A stretch of 64,000 nucleotides of DNA. Origin: Mixophyes australis (lineage: Eukaryota; Chordata; Amphibia; Anura; Limnodynastidae). Below are positions 1-10,784 of the stretch, piece by piece. The first letter of the stretch is position 1. Every line of letters starts with the position of its first letter. The translations under genes were made by a program, and so were the position numbers. The notes below the pieces were generated by a model, which was not told where the DNA came from, made no database searches, and saw nothing but the letters and a program-made list of their open reading frames with translations. The stretch covers positions 9,856,934-9,920,933 of the forward strand of contig JAVHZZ010000008.1 in NCBI GenBank assembly GCA_036250195.1, given 5' to 3'.

Positions 1-197
1 CCTCCTCCGCTGGACTATCAACGCTGTGGCTGCTTGTACAACATGCCTCCTCCGCTGGACTATCAACGCTGTGGCTGCTTGTACAACATGCCTCCTCCGC
101 TGGACTATCAACGCTGTGGCTGCTTGTACAACATGCCTCCTCCGCTGGACTATCAACGCTGTGGCTGCTTGTACAACATGCCTCCTCCGCAGGACTA
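1..197. repeat. 45-bp minisatellite, at least 4 copies, cut by window edge
   Basis: Four nearly identical 45-bp units beginning CCTCCTCCGCTGGACTATCA at 1, 46, 91 and 136, then a partial, diverged fifth unit from 181. Because 45 is 15 codons, two forward frames stay open and give repeating peptides. That is a property of the unit, not evidence for a gene. The array probably continues before base 1. Confidence 0.95.
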
Positions 198-839
198 TAC
201 AAACTCAATATCACTTTTATGCTCACTGAGATGTGAATTCTGTAGAGACAGCTGCTTGGACGTATATCCGATCCACAGTCCTAACTCTTCTAGATCTTTC
301 AGTGAACCAAACTGCTCTTCTCCTAGGTGAACTCTAGGGCAGTGGTAACAATTTCTGACCGTAATAATCTCACTGTGCAGTTGTAAGAACTGTATACAGA
401 ATGGACAATTAACTCCAGCAAGTCACACAATATACAAATGAGAAACTGCCATTGCACCACACTAATCCAGACATGCTTACAATGATATTACAGACCGATA
501 AAGTCAAAACTCCTTCTGTTTCCAAATTACTCACTTCTGTTCTCATTGCATTTCCGTTTCAGTTGCTTCCTAAAAGAGCTTTAATATTGAGATTACATGG
601 TGACTGAATGTAATTTTTGTATTAGGTAACCAAAAATGGAGCACTGAAGATTGCCTGCTTTGAATAAACTCTGCTACTGAAATGTCTTCACCTTATTATA
701 AAATAATATAAAAACAATAATAAAAAAACTTGTATATTTACTTACAGATAAAATATTTTCAGCTTTTATGTTCTAACATTTACTTTCCTGCACACAACAC
801 AAATAATGAGCGAAAGATTTGAGGTCATTGTCCCTGTAA

Positions 840-1545
840 ATGGCATTTTTTCTCTCTTTACATGTTAACGCCGCTCCTCCTCTGCCTCCCCTCTCTGCCT
901 TGCCGTACACCGGCTCCCTCCTACAGAATGCTCTTTAAACTCCTCACCATCACCTACAAGGTCCTCTCCCATTCCACTGCCCCTTATGTCTCTAACCTCC
1001 TCTCCATACACACTCCAGCCCTTTCCCTGCGTTCGGCCAATGACCGTCGCCTCTCCTCCTCACTGATTACCTCATCCCACGCCACAATTCAAGATTTCTC
1101 CTGTGCTGCACCCCTCCACTGGAACGGCCTCCCTCGCTCCATCCGTCTGTCCCCTAATCTGAGCACCTTCAAATGGGCTCTCAAAACCCATCAGTTCTTC
1201 AAAGCCTACCAGTCATCCACCTAACCTTCTCCTTGTTCTCCTCACCTCCCACTTCCCTGTCTTCTCGAGAGCTTGATCCCTTCCACTGACTTCTCTCATG
1301 TCCGCTGTCGTTTCCCCTTCCCTTAGTATGTAAGCTCTTACGAGCTGGGGCCATTTCCCTTCTGTCTCAATACCATTTCTTCTTTTCCAATGTCACACTA
1401 CTTGCTATGCTTGGAGCTATTGGAGTCTTAGTTTTACTTGTTTTGCCCTGTAGTGCTGTACCCTGTTTTGGTCTACTGTACGGCGCTGCAAAAACATTGT
1501 GGCACCATATAAATAAAGAATAATAATAATATACTAATAATAATC
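840..1545 (+). mobile_element. L2-like LINE, 3' end with ORF2 C-terminal fragment
   Basis: The 3' part of a non-LTR retrotransposon. An open frame at 862-1224 encodes the conserved end of L2/Rex-type ORF2 proteins. It has the pattern LLTITYKVL, then APLHWNGLPRSIR, then FKWALKTHQFFKAY near the stop. After the stop come the family's 3' UTR landmarks: TATGTAAGCTC, a GGCGCTGCAAA motif, ATATAAATAAAGAATAATAA and a TAA-type simple tail near 1520-1545. The element is heavily 5'-truncated and cannot move by itself. Confidence 0.8.
862..1224 (+). pseudogene. L2-like ORF2 C-terminal fragment (120 codons)
   Basis: Open frame of 120 codons ending at TAA. Only the region after the reverse transcriptase core is present; no catalytic motif (YxDD) is encoded. 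The WNGLP and FK-x3-LKTH motifs near the end match the C terminus of L2/Rex-type LINE proteins, and the copy at 4650-5085 has the same motif order. This is a relic, not a host gene. Confidence 0.75.
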
Positions 1546-2920
1546 CCCCTCTTTTAATCCATATCTCACGGACACTTGTTATACAAAAAAAAAAAAGATT
1601 TTGTGAAATTGAATTCAATTTGTTGCACTATTATCTGTATCCAAACCAAACAGGGATTTCACAAGCTGGACAATTCACAATATTTTTCTTAGCTAGACCA
1701 TCCGTTTTTTAAATACCTTTTTAGCAGAGTTTTCCACGGATCCTTCCAAGAGGATAAAGAAAACATTTTGTCGATTGTGTTGATTCACTCGAACCAAAGT
1801 TGCCTGGAATAACATTTCCTGGATGTGCAGATGGCAGTGGTCGCTGATGGGTTAATCCCTCACTGATAGGTGTGGACGGTAACCGTGGACTCTCCTCCGA
1901 GCTATAGTCCTGTAGTGAGCTGGGCTGTGGCTGTATTGTTCGTTACTTGGAGCACTTGAACTATGCACAGTAGGTTTCTTTAAAGAAAAAAAAAGTCTTT
2001 ATTTAAATTAGTTTACAGTAAAATATTTTGGCTACTGTCACTGCATACTGTTCCTAGTTCTATAGGATTTGTTGATTGTAAGGGACACCTGTTTGCTTGT
2101 CGTAAGCCCTGGTTTTTCCTTTGGGTTTAGACTTTTTGGGGGAGATTTTATTCGGCGCGAGGTGCCTCCGGAACGTGCACGGAGACACATTGCGACGATA
2201 TTATGGCAGGAATCTCTGCTAAATTTTTTCTCGCAATCCATCAAGGTGTGCAGAAAAATGAGCGGGTATTCCTACCGTAATGGCTGGTAAAGTGGACAGC
2301 CAGATATCGCGGGGATGTCCCGAGAGCCACATCACCAGCAATTGAATTTCCCCCTTATAGTATGCAGGTAGGTAACACTAGCTCTGTTCCATTACAGTTG
2401 TAATGAGCTCTAGGGGGTAAGTACTATAGGAGACTGCAAGGTTCATGGTTCAGTCACAGAAAGTGGTGGTGTCCAAAGTGAAGGACATTTGCCTTTAAGG
2501 TCATTCAGCCACTTTTTCAGCCTTCAGGTCATTCTGGCGTTTCCCATGGTTCTCCAGAGAACAAGACTATAGCAAGTTAGAGGAAATAGAGACCATGACC
2601 CAGACAAAGTCTGCATTGCAGCTTGAAGCATTGGAACCTCATTTTCATGTTATATCTTAGAAAAGACAAGGAATATTCTGCTCTGTTGGAATAAGTCCTG
2701 TCTCTTTCATTCCCGGTTCATGACTATATGATGTCTAGTATTGGAGATGAATGGACTCAACTGGAAATGACATTTTCTTGTTACTGAAAGGATGGTTAAA
2801 ATGTATATTTTGGCAAGTAAAGCTCTGCTCTGGTATATACATAAAAAAAACAATGCTGCTATTACTCAGGTGGCCCAAAGGTTTTACAAGGCCAGTAGCA
2901 CAGTGTCACGGTTTGACCAT

Positions 2921-2943
2921 CACTGGGGGGGTGGGGGGGGGGT
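2921..2943 (+). repeat. G-rich run
   Basis: Nearly uninterrupted G tract (seven or more Gs, T, then about eleven Gs) following ATCACT. It could form a G-quadruplex on the + strand. Confidence 0.8.
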
Positions 2944-3224
2944 GTTATCATTTCTGATTGGAAGAAAGTGCCAATTTAAGGACAATTAACCACAGTAACG
3001 TGGTTGCACGTAAAACGGTTTTGATAGTACCTCATGTGCTTTGGCGCAGGGTGTAGCATTGCAATGTGTGGCATTTGTAACATAGAAACATTTTTTTATA
3101 AACCTATGGTAACCTCAAACCCTCTTTGCTTCTTTAATCTTTGTAAGGATACCCTTATGTCTATCCCAAACATGTTTAAATTACTCTTCTGTATTACGTT
3201 ATTGTACGTTATCCCAGTGTTTGC

Positions 3225-3400
3225 TTCAGTTTCCTCTGGCTGCTCCCAGTTTTCTCCCACAGCCAAATGACATACTGGGAGATTAATTGGCTTCTAGCTA
3301 GATTGAGGCTGGTGTGTGAGTGTGTTTCTGCCCTGTGGTTGGGAGATCTAGCTTATAACCTCCCCTGGGGGCAAGGATTGGTGAACGAAAATAAATTCTG
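3225..3400 (+). mobile_element. diverged SINE fragment (middle part)
   Basis: The order TTTCCTCTGG, CTCCCA, ACATACTGGGAGATTAATTG, GTGTGTGAGTGTG matches the body of the SINE family annotated at 60919-61250, but at lower identity. The tRNA-like head and the GAT tail are missing or unrecognisable. Confidence 0.45.
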
Positions 3401-3607
3401 ACCCCCTACTGTGACATAGATAATCATGGCCACCCCCAGTAAACAAAAGCTGAGACTGGAGAGCTGATGTATCCGTATAAAGACTCACTGATCACTTTCA
3501 TACTTGGTATTATGCTACCCCACTGTTCAGAATATGGCCTTATATTGTATATATTTTACATTCTTCTTTTGTAACAGAATTTACAATAATTTTTCTCTTG
3601 TCCACAG

Positions 3608-3727
3608 AGGCTGGCGTCTTGGCCAAGAAATATATGCAGCAAAGTCTTCCCGTCCCCGATGAACTCATCACCCGCGTCATGCTTTCCGAACTAGAGAAGA
3701 AGACCACTCACAGCTGGCTTCTGGACG
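3608..3727 (+). CDS. AK4: AK4 coding exon (residues 49-89), internal
   Basis: Internal exon of adenylate kinase 4, a nucleoside monophosphate kinase-family protein of the mitochondrial matrix. The acceptor is a pyrimidine-rich tract ending TCCACAG at 3607; the donor is GTAAAT at 3728. The 120-nt exon begins with two bases that complete a split Glu codon and ends with the first base of a Gly codon. It encodes 41 residues aligning without gaps to vertebrate AK4 positions 49-89, ending in SWLLDG just before the conserved FPRT motif. This part of the fold is the NMP-binding segment and the following helix. The preceding exon with start codon and P-loop is not in the window. AK3 was considered, but the downstream exons decide for AK4. 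Confidence 0.95.
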
Positions 3728-3838
3728 GTAAATTCACATGTTGCTTCCTCAGTCATTATTTCGGCATTTGTAGCTATGGACGACTTAGAGCAAGATACAT
3801 TTTACAACTTATGTTATCGTACCTGGTGAAAAGACCTA

Positions 3839-4017
3839 GAGGGTAAATGTATCATACCTTCTTAAAAAGAAAAGTGGAGGAGTTGTCCATAGCAACCAAT
3901 CAGATTCTAGCTATCATTCTGTGGAATGTAATAGATGAATGATAGCTAGAATCTGATTGGTTGCTATGGGCAAAATCTCCACTTTTCCTTTTTAAAAGGT
4001 TTGATACATTTACCCCC
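3839..4017. mobile_element. palindromic MITE (family A), 179 bp
   Basis: Almost perfect inverted repeat over its full length. The termini read GAGGGTAAATGTATCA on the left and the complement of GGGGGTAAATGTATCA on the right. Each arm carries AACCAATCAGATTCTAGCTA or its complement. It is flanked by TA on both sides, or CTA if one terminal base is miscounted. It is non-autonomous with no coding capacity. Confidence 0.85.
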
Positions 4018-4644
4018 TAAATTCTATTAGTGTTCGTTCTAGCTACCTGCTCTATGATCATGTGACTGGAATTCACACGAACCAATCAGCTCTTTCTACA
4101 GTACTGTCTTGTTGCAGTTTATTGCCATATATATGCAGTTTTCCGTTTGACCTGACATGTTGCTGCAAACCTTATTATTATATAACAATTTCTATATTAT
4201 TATTTGTTATATGTATTATTATGTATTATGTATTATTATGTCTTGTAATGCGGTTTTAGGACTAGTAATATAAGCTTATAATCATGCATGTCCATACCTT
4301 CCAGCACTTAGAAATGGAAAATAGAGACAAAATGAGGCCCTCCTTGGTCTGCCCAAACGTTAAACATCATTTTGGCCCCCACTTTCCTTTTAAATATAGG
4401 CATCAAAGCAAAATGTTAAGCATGAGAGAACGTGGATCTGGTTGCAGGAATGATTATAGAAAAGGATTTACATAAATATAACCGTTTTGTAGGTCAAGGA
4501 AAGTGGATTATATACATAAAGATGTAATCCTGAAATAGCAACTGGTTTTCTGTTTTCAGACATGTATGTTGTTGTATGTGAAACATTGACGCCCAAAGTC
4601 TTGTTACCTTGTATCCTTTATGCTAATAAATGTTAAGTCCCGGA

Positions 4645-5085
4645 TACAGGACTTTTTTTGGGGCGCACTCACTTTGTGGAATCCTCTCCCTCGCAAAATA
4701 AAACTTTCCTCTGATCTTCAAACCTTCAAGCGTTCTCTGAAAACCCACCTCTTTAGGCAAGCTTATAATATTCCTCAACTACACTCTTACCCTCCCTAGG
4801 TTACCCTATTACCACCCTGTACACAGCTAACACAAGACAGCAACCCTCTGACATAGTTGTGTGACTGATCATACAGCCCACTTTGTAACCTTTGCATTCT
4901 AGCTGGACCAATATGCAATATGATGTAGCACTTACCCTTGTGTATCAAACCATTGTCCCATAGATTGTAAGCTTGTGAGCAGGACAATACCTGTCTATAT
5001 TACCCAGTATTGTTTTATTGCTGTGTTTATTCCCGATTGTAAAACGCTATGGAATATGCTGACGCTATATAAATAAATTATGCTG
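4645..5085 (+). mobile_element. L2-like LINE 3' fragment
   Basis: The first part can be read as the end of an L2-type ORF2 (LWNPLPRKIK, then TFKRSLKTHLFRQAY). The 3' UTR follows with TAGATTGTAAGCTTGTGAGC, then AAAACGCTATGGAATATGCT and GACGCTATATAAATAAAT at about 5080. The match to the fragment at 840-1545 is in motif order rather than base by base. Confidence 0.75.
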
Positions 5086-5462
5086 TTGGGTCACATAAAG
5101 TAAAGCCCCCTATAGGGGATTCTGCATGGTCTCTGCAACCTTAGATGGGATGTTGACACCTTTTTTAGACACCCAGCTAAACTGCTTCTTGACGACTGTC
5201 TCTGTGTACAGTTGTCAGCACGCCCCCTTCCGTACTGTTTTCTGATTGGCTGTCTCGCTTGCTTTGCTGTCTATATCATGGCAATGTGAAAGAGACCATC
5301 TGGTGTTCAACTGAGCAAAATACAATCACACATTGAGTGACATTTACAAAACAGGTGCAGATGGAGAATTCAAATCCATCTAAACAAGGTTAGAGTGAAA
5401 TTGAGAGAAAATATGGATATCGGTATGAAATAATTGGCTGCATTGCATCAGAAATATATGAT

Positions 5463-5632
5463 ATTAAATTGTATTTACTAAACTGCGGGTTTGAAAAAAT
5501 GGAGATGTTGCCTATAGCAACCAATCAGATTCTAGTTTATTTAGTACATTCTATAAAATGACAGATAAAATCTGGTTGCTATAGGCAACATCTATACTTT
5601 TTTAAACCTGTAGTTTAGTAAATATATACCAA
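5463..5632. mobile_element. palindromic MITE (family B)
   Basis: Inverted repeat with termini TATTTACTAAACTGCGGGTT and the complement of TATTTACTAAACTACAGGTT. The core GTTGCCTATAGCAACCAATC is shared with family A, but the ends differ. A related copy is at 56001-56170. Confidence 0.75.
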
Positions 5633-6002
5633 TAAAAGTGCATGTAGCTTTAAGAGGGACTTGTTGCTCCATCTTCATTGAAAGCATAAATTATACACAG
5701 AGAAAACACTCACCCGTTTATCCAGTAGATATTTGTCTGTTCCAGATCTTCGAGCTGATTTTCCAATGACTATAACTTTAGCTCAATTAATTCACTGATA
5801 TAAAACAATCCTTTTATATTAGTTAATTGAGTTCAGTTTAATGCAGAGGGAAAGTCAGCTCTAAGATCGAGAGCAGAGAAATTTCTCCCAAATTTAATTG
5901 GGTAAGGTTGAGACCTCTGTATTTGCACCATTATTAAAAGTACAATTAAAGAGTAAAATATGACATAAGAAAGACTTGCCAGAGAAAAAGCATATACTCT
6001 TT

Positions 6003-6110
6003 GTCTGTTTTACCCAGTTTGTTTATTAGTTTATTACGTTTGTCCCCAATTGTAAAGCGCTACGGAATATGTTGGCGCTATATAAATAAATGATGATGAT
6101 GATGATGATA
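6003..6110 (+). mobile_element. L2/SINE-type 3' tail fragment
   Basis: Carries CCCAATTGTAAAGCGCTACG, then GGCGCTATATAAATAAAT followed by a GAT repeat. This is the tail used by both LINE and SINE families in this window, with no upstream part attached. Confidence 0.7.
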
Positions 6111-6561
6111 TATTCCGATTTTCTGACATTTTCATACTTTGCGCTGAACAATTTCTATTTGTAAAAAAAAAAAATATGCAAGAAACCTTTTTGCGGTAAT
6201 CAGGTCTGCCTAATATATTCAATTTATTGTAAAATACTCAGCATGCAGCAGATATGTGCACAGAAAGGTCTGTGGAATATTCCAGTGTTTCAGGCTGAGA
6301 TGTTGCATTAACGGAAGTGGATGACTCAACGGTCTCTGTAAGAAATGAACCTTGTAGCTGTTGCATAATATTGCCCCCTCACAATGTAACGTCTGACATT
6401 CATTTCATAGTATCTCTTTAATTTTTAACACATACCCAGTGATTTTACTAGGATGCTGTCAATTGTTGGTGTTATTCTGTTTATGTTTAATCAAAAAAAT
6501 GGAACATAGTTCACTCAAAGATAAACTGTGGCTGTACTGACACCTAGTAGGCATTGCTTAT

Positions 6562-6856
6562 CATCATCACCATTTTTTTTATATAGCGCCACTAATTCCA
6601 CAGCGCTGTACAGAGAACTCTCTCACATCAGTCCTTGCCCCATTGGAGCTTACAGTCTAAATTCCCTAACACACACAGACTAGGGTCAATTTGTTAGCAG
6701 CCAATTAACTTACCAGTATGTTTTTGGAGTGTGGGAGGAAACCCACACAAACACGGGGAGAACATACAAACTCCTCACAGATAAGGCCATGGTCAGAAAT
6801 TGAACTCATGACCCCAGTGATGTAAGGCAGAAGTGCTAACCACTGAGCCACCATGC
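6562..6856 (-). mobile_element. tRNA-headed SINE with L2-type tail
   Basis: Reverse-strand copy of the SINE seen best at 60919-61250. On the minus strand it starts with the tRNA-like head (GTGGCTCAGTGGTTAGCACT, A-box like, and a B-box-like GAGTTCAATTTC). It continues through GAACATACAAACTC and ATACTGGTAAGTTAATTGGC (given here as complement or sense landmarks) to the GGCGCTATAT tail and ATG/GAT repeat. It is flanked by a 7-bp duplication TGCTTAT (6555-6561 and 6857-6863), direct evidence of retrotransposition. Confidence 0.85.
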
Positions 6857-8834
6857 TGCTTATAGCTGAATATCTGTAATGCACAGTATAGCACACGTGC
6901 TGGTGACAGTTCTGCTATACGCTGCTTCCTATCCACACTTATACACCAGCCGACAGTACTCGCTATACTCTGTGACGGAGCGTTGGAACCTGTAGGCGCT
7001 AAACCGTAAAAGCCCACCATTTAAATTTGGTCAGACAACCTATAGAATTCATGGGGACACACAAGGATAGGCTAATCTAGAACGGTCTGTAACCAATCAG
7101 ATCATTTGAATATTATTATTATTGTCATTGATTTGTACAGTGCTGGAGCAATAGTGATACTTCCATCAAGAGTCCGGTATTTTAAGCAAAGAGTGGACAG
7201 CGGTTAAACTCACAGCCTGTAACTGGTTCATGGGTAAAATTAAATAGCAGTCAACGTTCCGGAAGGGATACTCAGGAGACGTATAAGAAGTAACTAAGTC
7301 CATCGCCAACATCCTGTGGTTAAGTGATTAATAGTCAGCAATTAATTCACAGCCAGTGTTTGATTCACAGGTAGCAGTATAGTAGCGTTCAGGGTTCAAA
7401 GACAAGATCTAATACACGGGATACAATAAAGCATTGTCAGGTTCACAATGAAGGTCTGATACACAATATTAGAGAAACTGGAAACACGAGACACTGACGA
7501 GGAACTCCGTAATCTGGCATCTAATGCTGGCTGATGCCAGGTACTTATAGACAGGTAAATATCCAGCAACTGGATGACATCACTCCTCGCCCTCTGTTTA
7601 CCTGCTCCAACCTGGAATCTACTGCAGGAAAAGTACATCGCTTTGTTACCTTTCTATACAGACTGGTCTTAACATAAGTCACCCATGGCTATTGTACACA
7701 CATAGCCCCTATGGACCGTGACACCGGGCAGCGAGTATTGCCGTCCTGTGCCAGCTGGGGATGGTTAATGTGTGGGCAAATAGGGCTTATTACTCTCCTC
7801 CTTGTGTTTCTAAGTTATATTTTTAGCACAATGCCCCACCTACCCCTTCAGAGCCCCAGTACCGGTGCCCCGGGTGCACTACACGTAGTTCAACTCATCA
7901 GCTTCCAAAAATAACAAAAGAATGTCGGGCAGGCGGGCCCTTGAGTGTGCAGGGACCCTGGTGCTCTGCACAAGTGGTAGCTCATCCCCGGTTTTAAAAC
8001 TCGTTGTAAAATGAATATCTTTGTGAAACTGTGGGTCACTCAAGGCAGACGGAACGCGGTAAGCTTGGTACACACAGCAGGTGGGTGCCAGTTATTCCCT
8101 GCTCATCATAAGTAGAGTGGGTATCAGTAAAACTATAGATCAGCACATGCTGGGAGAGGGGCAGGGGGGCGCTGGAGAGCCTCACACCGGCCCCGGGGTC
8201 ATTTTATATCTCTCCACAGCATTGTTATAAATGGAATAATCTCTGATTTGAAAGACTTATTTCTGGGAAGTAAACAAAGGTCATTTTTGAACCTTAATAT
8301 CTGCGGACTTGCATTGCATTTTATTTTTCGCCTATTGGTTCGCCTCGCGCATACAATGGTGCATACCCTCATCATTTTTTAAACTGCCCGCGGTATACAC
8401 CAACTGGCCTGGCTAGAAATACTTGCAGCGGAAACCATAACTAGTGGCCCTAAACGTCTACCTACTCCCACTGTAGGATCACGCCCTCCATTAATTTCAA
8501 CAATTTTGTTTTTCTAATTTATAGCTCGGTTTGGCCAATATTTATGTCTTAAGAGTGAGGAGTGTAGAAAGACTTTAATAAATGAACTTCCCCATATAGA
8601 GTGCATCTGACGCCCCATTGACAGTAGTGTCCGAAGCCTGAATTTTGCTCCCGGAGGACATGTAAAGTCGAGGGCTTTTTGCAAGTGAGACATTCCGGCC
8701 GGCCATAAACCAGAAACTGTCTCCCTCCTTCTCCTGTGAATCTTATTTTAATATCTTGTCTTGCAAAAGTTTGTTTTCTAGGTAATAATTAAAAAAGAAA
8801 TAAAAACAATTAAATGTCATAACATAGTTTTTAT

Positions 8835-9145
8835 ATGTATGTATTTTATAGGGTTTATTTGATGATTATTGTATAGATATTTTGGTGACTACCATAATAT
8901 TATTATGTTGATTACTAAAGAGGTATTCTGGTGATTAATTATAGGAATATTTTGAAGATAATTGTATGGATAATTTGGAATTTGTACGGATAGTTTGGTG
9001 ATTATTGTAGAGATATTTCAGCTATTATGGGGATATTTTGGTTGAACATCTAGGAGATTATAGGGAAATTTAGATGAGTATCATAGGGATATTTTGATGA
9101 TTAATATAGAGAATTTGGCAGTCACTATAGGGATTTTTGGAATCA
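8835..9145. repeat. degenerate AT-rich tandem repeat, about 25-35-bp units
   Basis: Repeated variants of the phrase ATTATAGGGATATTTTGGTG with drifting spacing over 300 bp, for example near 8868, 8945, 8998, 9027 and 9085. No coding frame persists. It looks like an old minisatellite in decay. Confidence 0.65.
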
Positions 9146-9309
9146 CTTGTTACATAGAAGTTATAAATGTAATATTAACAGTTCATGCGTCAGATGCGTA
9201 TAAAAATATGTAGACACATGTTTTATCTGAAAGCTTGGACTGTCTAACAGGGATTTAAACATCCTGGAATCACAATCATTACACCTGTGATGAAATTGCC
9301 ATCTTTGTG

Positions 9310-9645
9310 AAGAAACGCATAAGGTTTCATAGGCAAACCGATGGGGGAGGGGGTTTTCTAGTGCCTGGAAATCCCCTCCAAGTCTGGGGCACTGTATAAT
9401 TGAGGTGGTTGGACCCTGTCCCCACTTCATACGGCTCTGCTTGAAAAGGGAGAGATACGTGCACCTAATAGTAGTGCACGCAGCATTGTCCATGTATATT
9501 ATAGGGATAGGAAGAGTTGGAGAGCAGACAAGCACTGTCTAATATTATAGCCACGCTCCCATGCCTTGTTGGTCACGCCCACTGGCGGCGTGGTGTGGAG
9601 ACCCCCCTCTACAAATCCTGCGTTTGCCCCTGGGTTTTAGAAACT
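9310..9645 (-). mobile_element. non-autonomous DNA element (family C), copy 1
   Basis: About 320 bp, highly similar in reverse orientation to 59745-60055. Shared landmarks on the plus strand here are TCCAAGTCTGGGGCACTGTA, AGAGTTGGAGAGCAGACAAG and the end TGCGTTTGCCCCTG. The outer ends CATAGGCAAAC and the complement of CAGGGGCAAAC form a short imperfect terminal inverted repeat. The superfamily is uncertain; hAT is possible from the CA-rich ends. Confidence 0.65.
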
Positions 9646-9686
9646 TTCTCCAAAACAGGATTTCCAACTCTCATCCGTAAAACTAA

Positions 9687-10130
9687 GGTTGGGCACACAC
9701 TGTACAAAATGTTTGCAGATGCGATATCGCTAACAATTTTACCAACGATTAAAATAAAAATGAAAATAAAAGAGTCCCGATCAGCAGCAGATTCCTGTGT
9801 ACACACTATACATGTTGTACAAGATTTACCTTCAGATCTGTGCTCTTCATCTGTCATAACCACCAGCTGAAAAGATGGTGACTCTGCACACTCCATAGAG
9901 ATTTATGGACACTGCCGGTCCTGAGTGCGTACACACTGCAGGATTGGGACAACATCGTTGAATGTGATTTTTAGTTCAGTATAAAAATCAAATTGAACCA
10001 TACAATGAGCTTTGGAATGATAATCGTTCATCTTTACAGTGTACACACAAATGCGATATCGGGCCAAACAGTCGTTTATCATGTGATTGGCCCAATAATC
10101 ATCTGATAAAACTGTAGTGTGTACCCAGCC
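9687..10130. mobile_element. Harbinger-like MITE (family D), copy 1, 444 bp
   Basis: The ends are GGTTGGGCACACACTGTA and the complement of GGCTGGGTACACACTACAG, with an exact 3-bp TAA on each side (9684-9686, 10131-10133). A 3-bp TWA duplication is typical of PIF/Harbinger elements. Internal repeats TGTACACAC and AATCGTTCATC also occur in the copy at 31344-31833. No transposase is encoded. Confidence 0.8.
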
Positions 10131-10311
10131 TAAGAGTGTCCGGACACACATCCATTCATCTCATAACCGGGAGCATCCTTCACCGAGAGAAGGATTTCTC
10201 TTCATAAGTAGTTTATACCACTCAGTGGACTCTCCATACACATATCCATACAGCACACTGCAGGATACGTCCAATACATATGTGGAAGGTAAAGTCTCTG
10301 CAGAACATATT

Positions 10312-10630
10312 GGGCAGCACAGTGGCCTAGTGGTTAGCACTTCTGCCTCGCAGCACTGGGGTCATGAGTTCAATTCCCGACCATGGCCTTATCTGTGTGG
10401 AGTTGTATGTTCTCCCCGTGTTTGCGTGGGTTTCCTTCCACACTCCAACAACATACTGGTAGGTTAATTGGCTGCTATAAAAATTGACCCTAGTCTCTCC
10501 CTCTCTGTCTGTCTTTGTGTGTTAGGGAATTTAGACTGTAAGCTCCAATGGGGCAGGGACTGTTGTGAATGAGCTCTCTGTACAGCGCTGCGGAATTAGT
10601 GGCGCTATATAAATGATGATGATGATGATA
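10312..10630 (+). mobile_element. tRNA-headed SINE with L2-type tail
   Basis: Starts GGGCAGCACAGTGGCCTAGT with a tRNA-like A box, then GAGTTCAATTCCCGACCATG as B box. The body has TGTTCTCCCCGTGTTTGCGT and AACATACTGGTAGGTTAATT. The tail reads TACAGCGCTGCGGAATTAGT and GGCGCTATATAAATGATGAT. This copy is nearly complete. Confidence 0.88.
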
Positions 10631-10784
10631 TAGAAAAAAAAACTATTCAATTAATGTCACTAATAACAAAGCATTAAACATTTTTTTTTCTTTTTTCCCC
10701 ATAAAATACTTAAGGATGTTATTAACATCTCTTGTACATAAATTGCCTTTTTGCAGTTGCTCATGATTGCAAACACATGTTCTA

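Larger units (their letters stand above)
1..3607 (+). other. AK4: AK4 intron (3' part, upstream exon outside window)
   Basis: Sequence upstream of the first visible AK4 exon. No segment resembling the N-terminal exon with its GxxGxGK P-loop was seen in any frame, so the 5' exon(s) must lie before base 1. Contents: a 45-bp minisatellite at the left edge, an L2-like LINE 3' end (840-1540), a G-rich run (2921-2943) and a SINE-like fragment near 3225-3400. The parts 200-840, 1545-2900 and 2945-3220 show no feature I can name, apart from a possible MITE end at about 2330-2356 resembling the GGGGGAAATTCAATT termini seen elsewhere. Confidence 0.75.

Noticed and set aside
1..197. CRISPR-like array from regularly spaced direct repeats
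   Set aside because: Units are contiguous with no variable spacers, and the window is clearly eukaryotic.
2069..2290. An N-terminal AK4 exon in the 5' part of the window
   Set aside because: No frame in 1-3607 shows the GxxGxGKGT P-loop or the following conserved helix, so the exon is taken to lie outside the window.
9161..9535. 124-codon minus-strand open frame as a gene
   Set aside because: It overlaps the family C repeat, whose second copy at 59745-60055 does not preserve the frame.
10312..10400. A tRNA gene from the A- and B-box-like head
   Set aside because: The head belongs to a SINE; the same sequence recurs in at least seven copies with a LINE-type tail, and no intact cloverleaf is evident.
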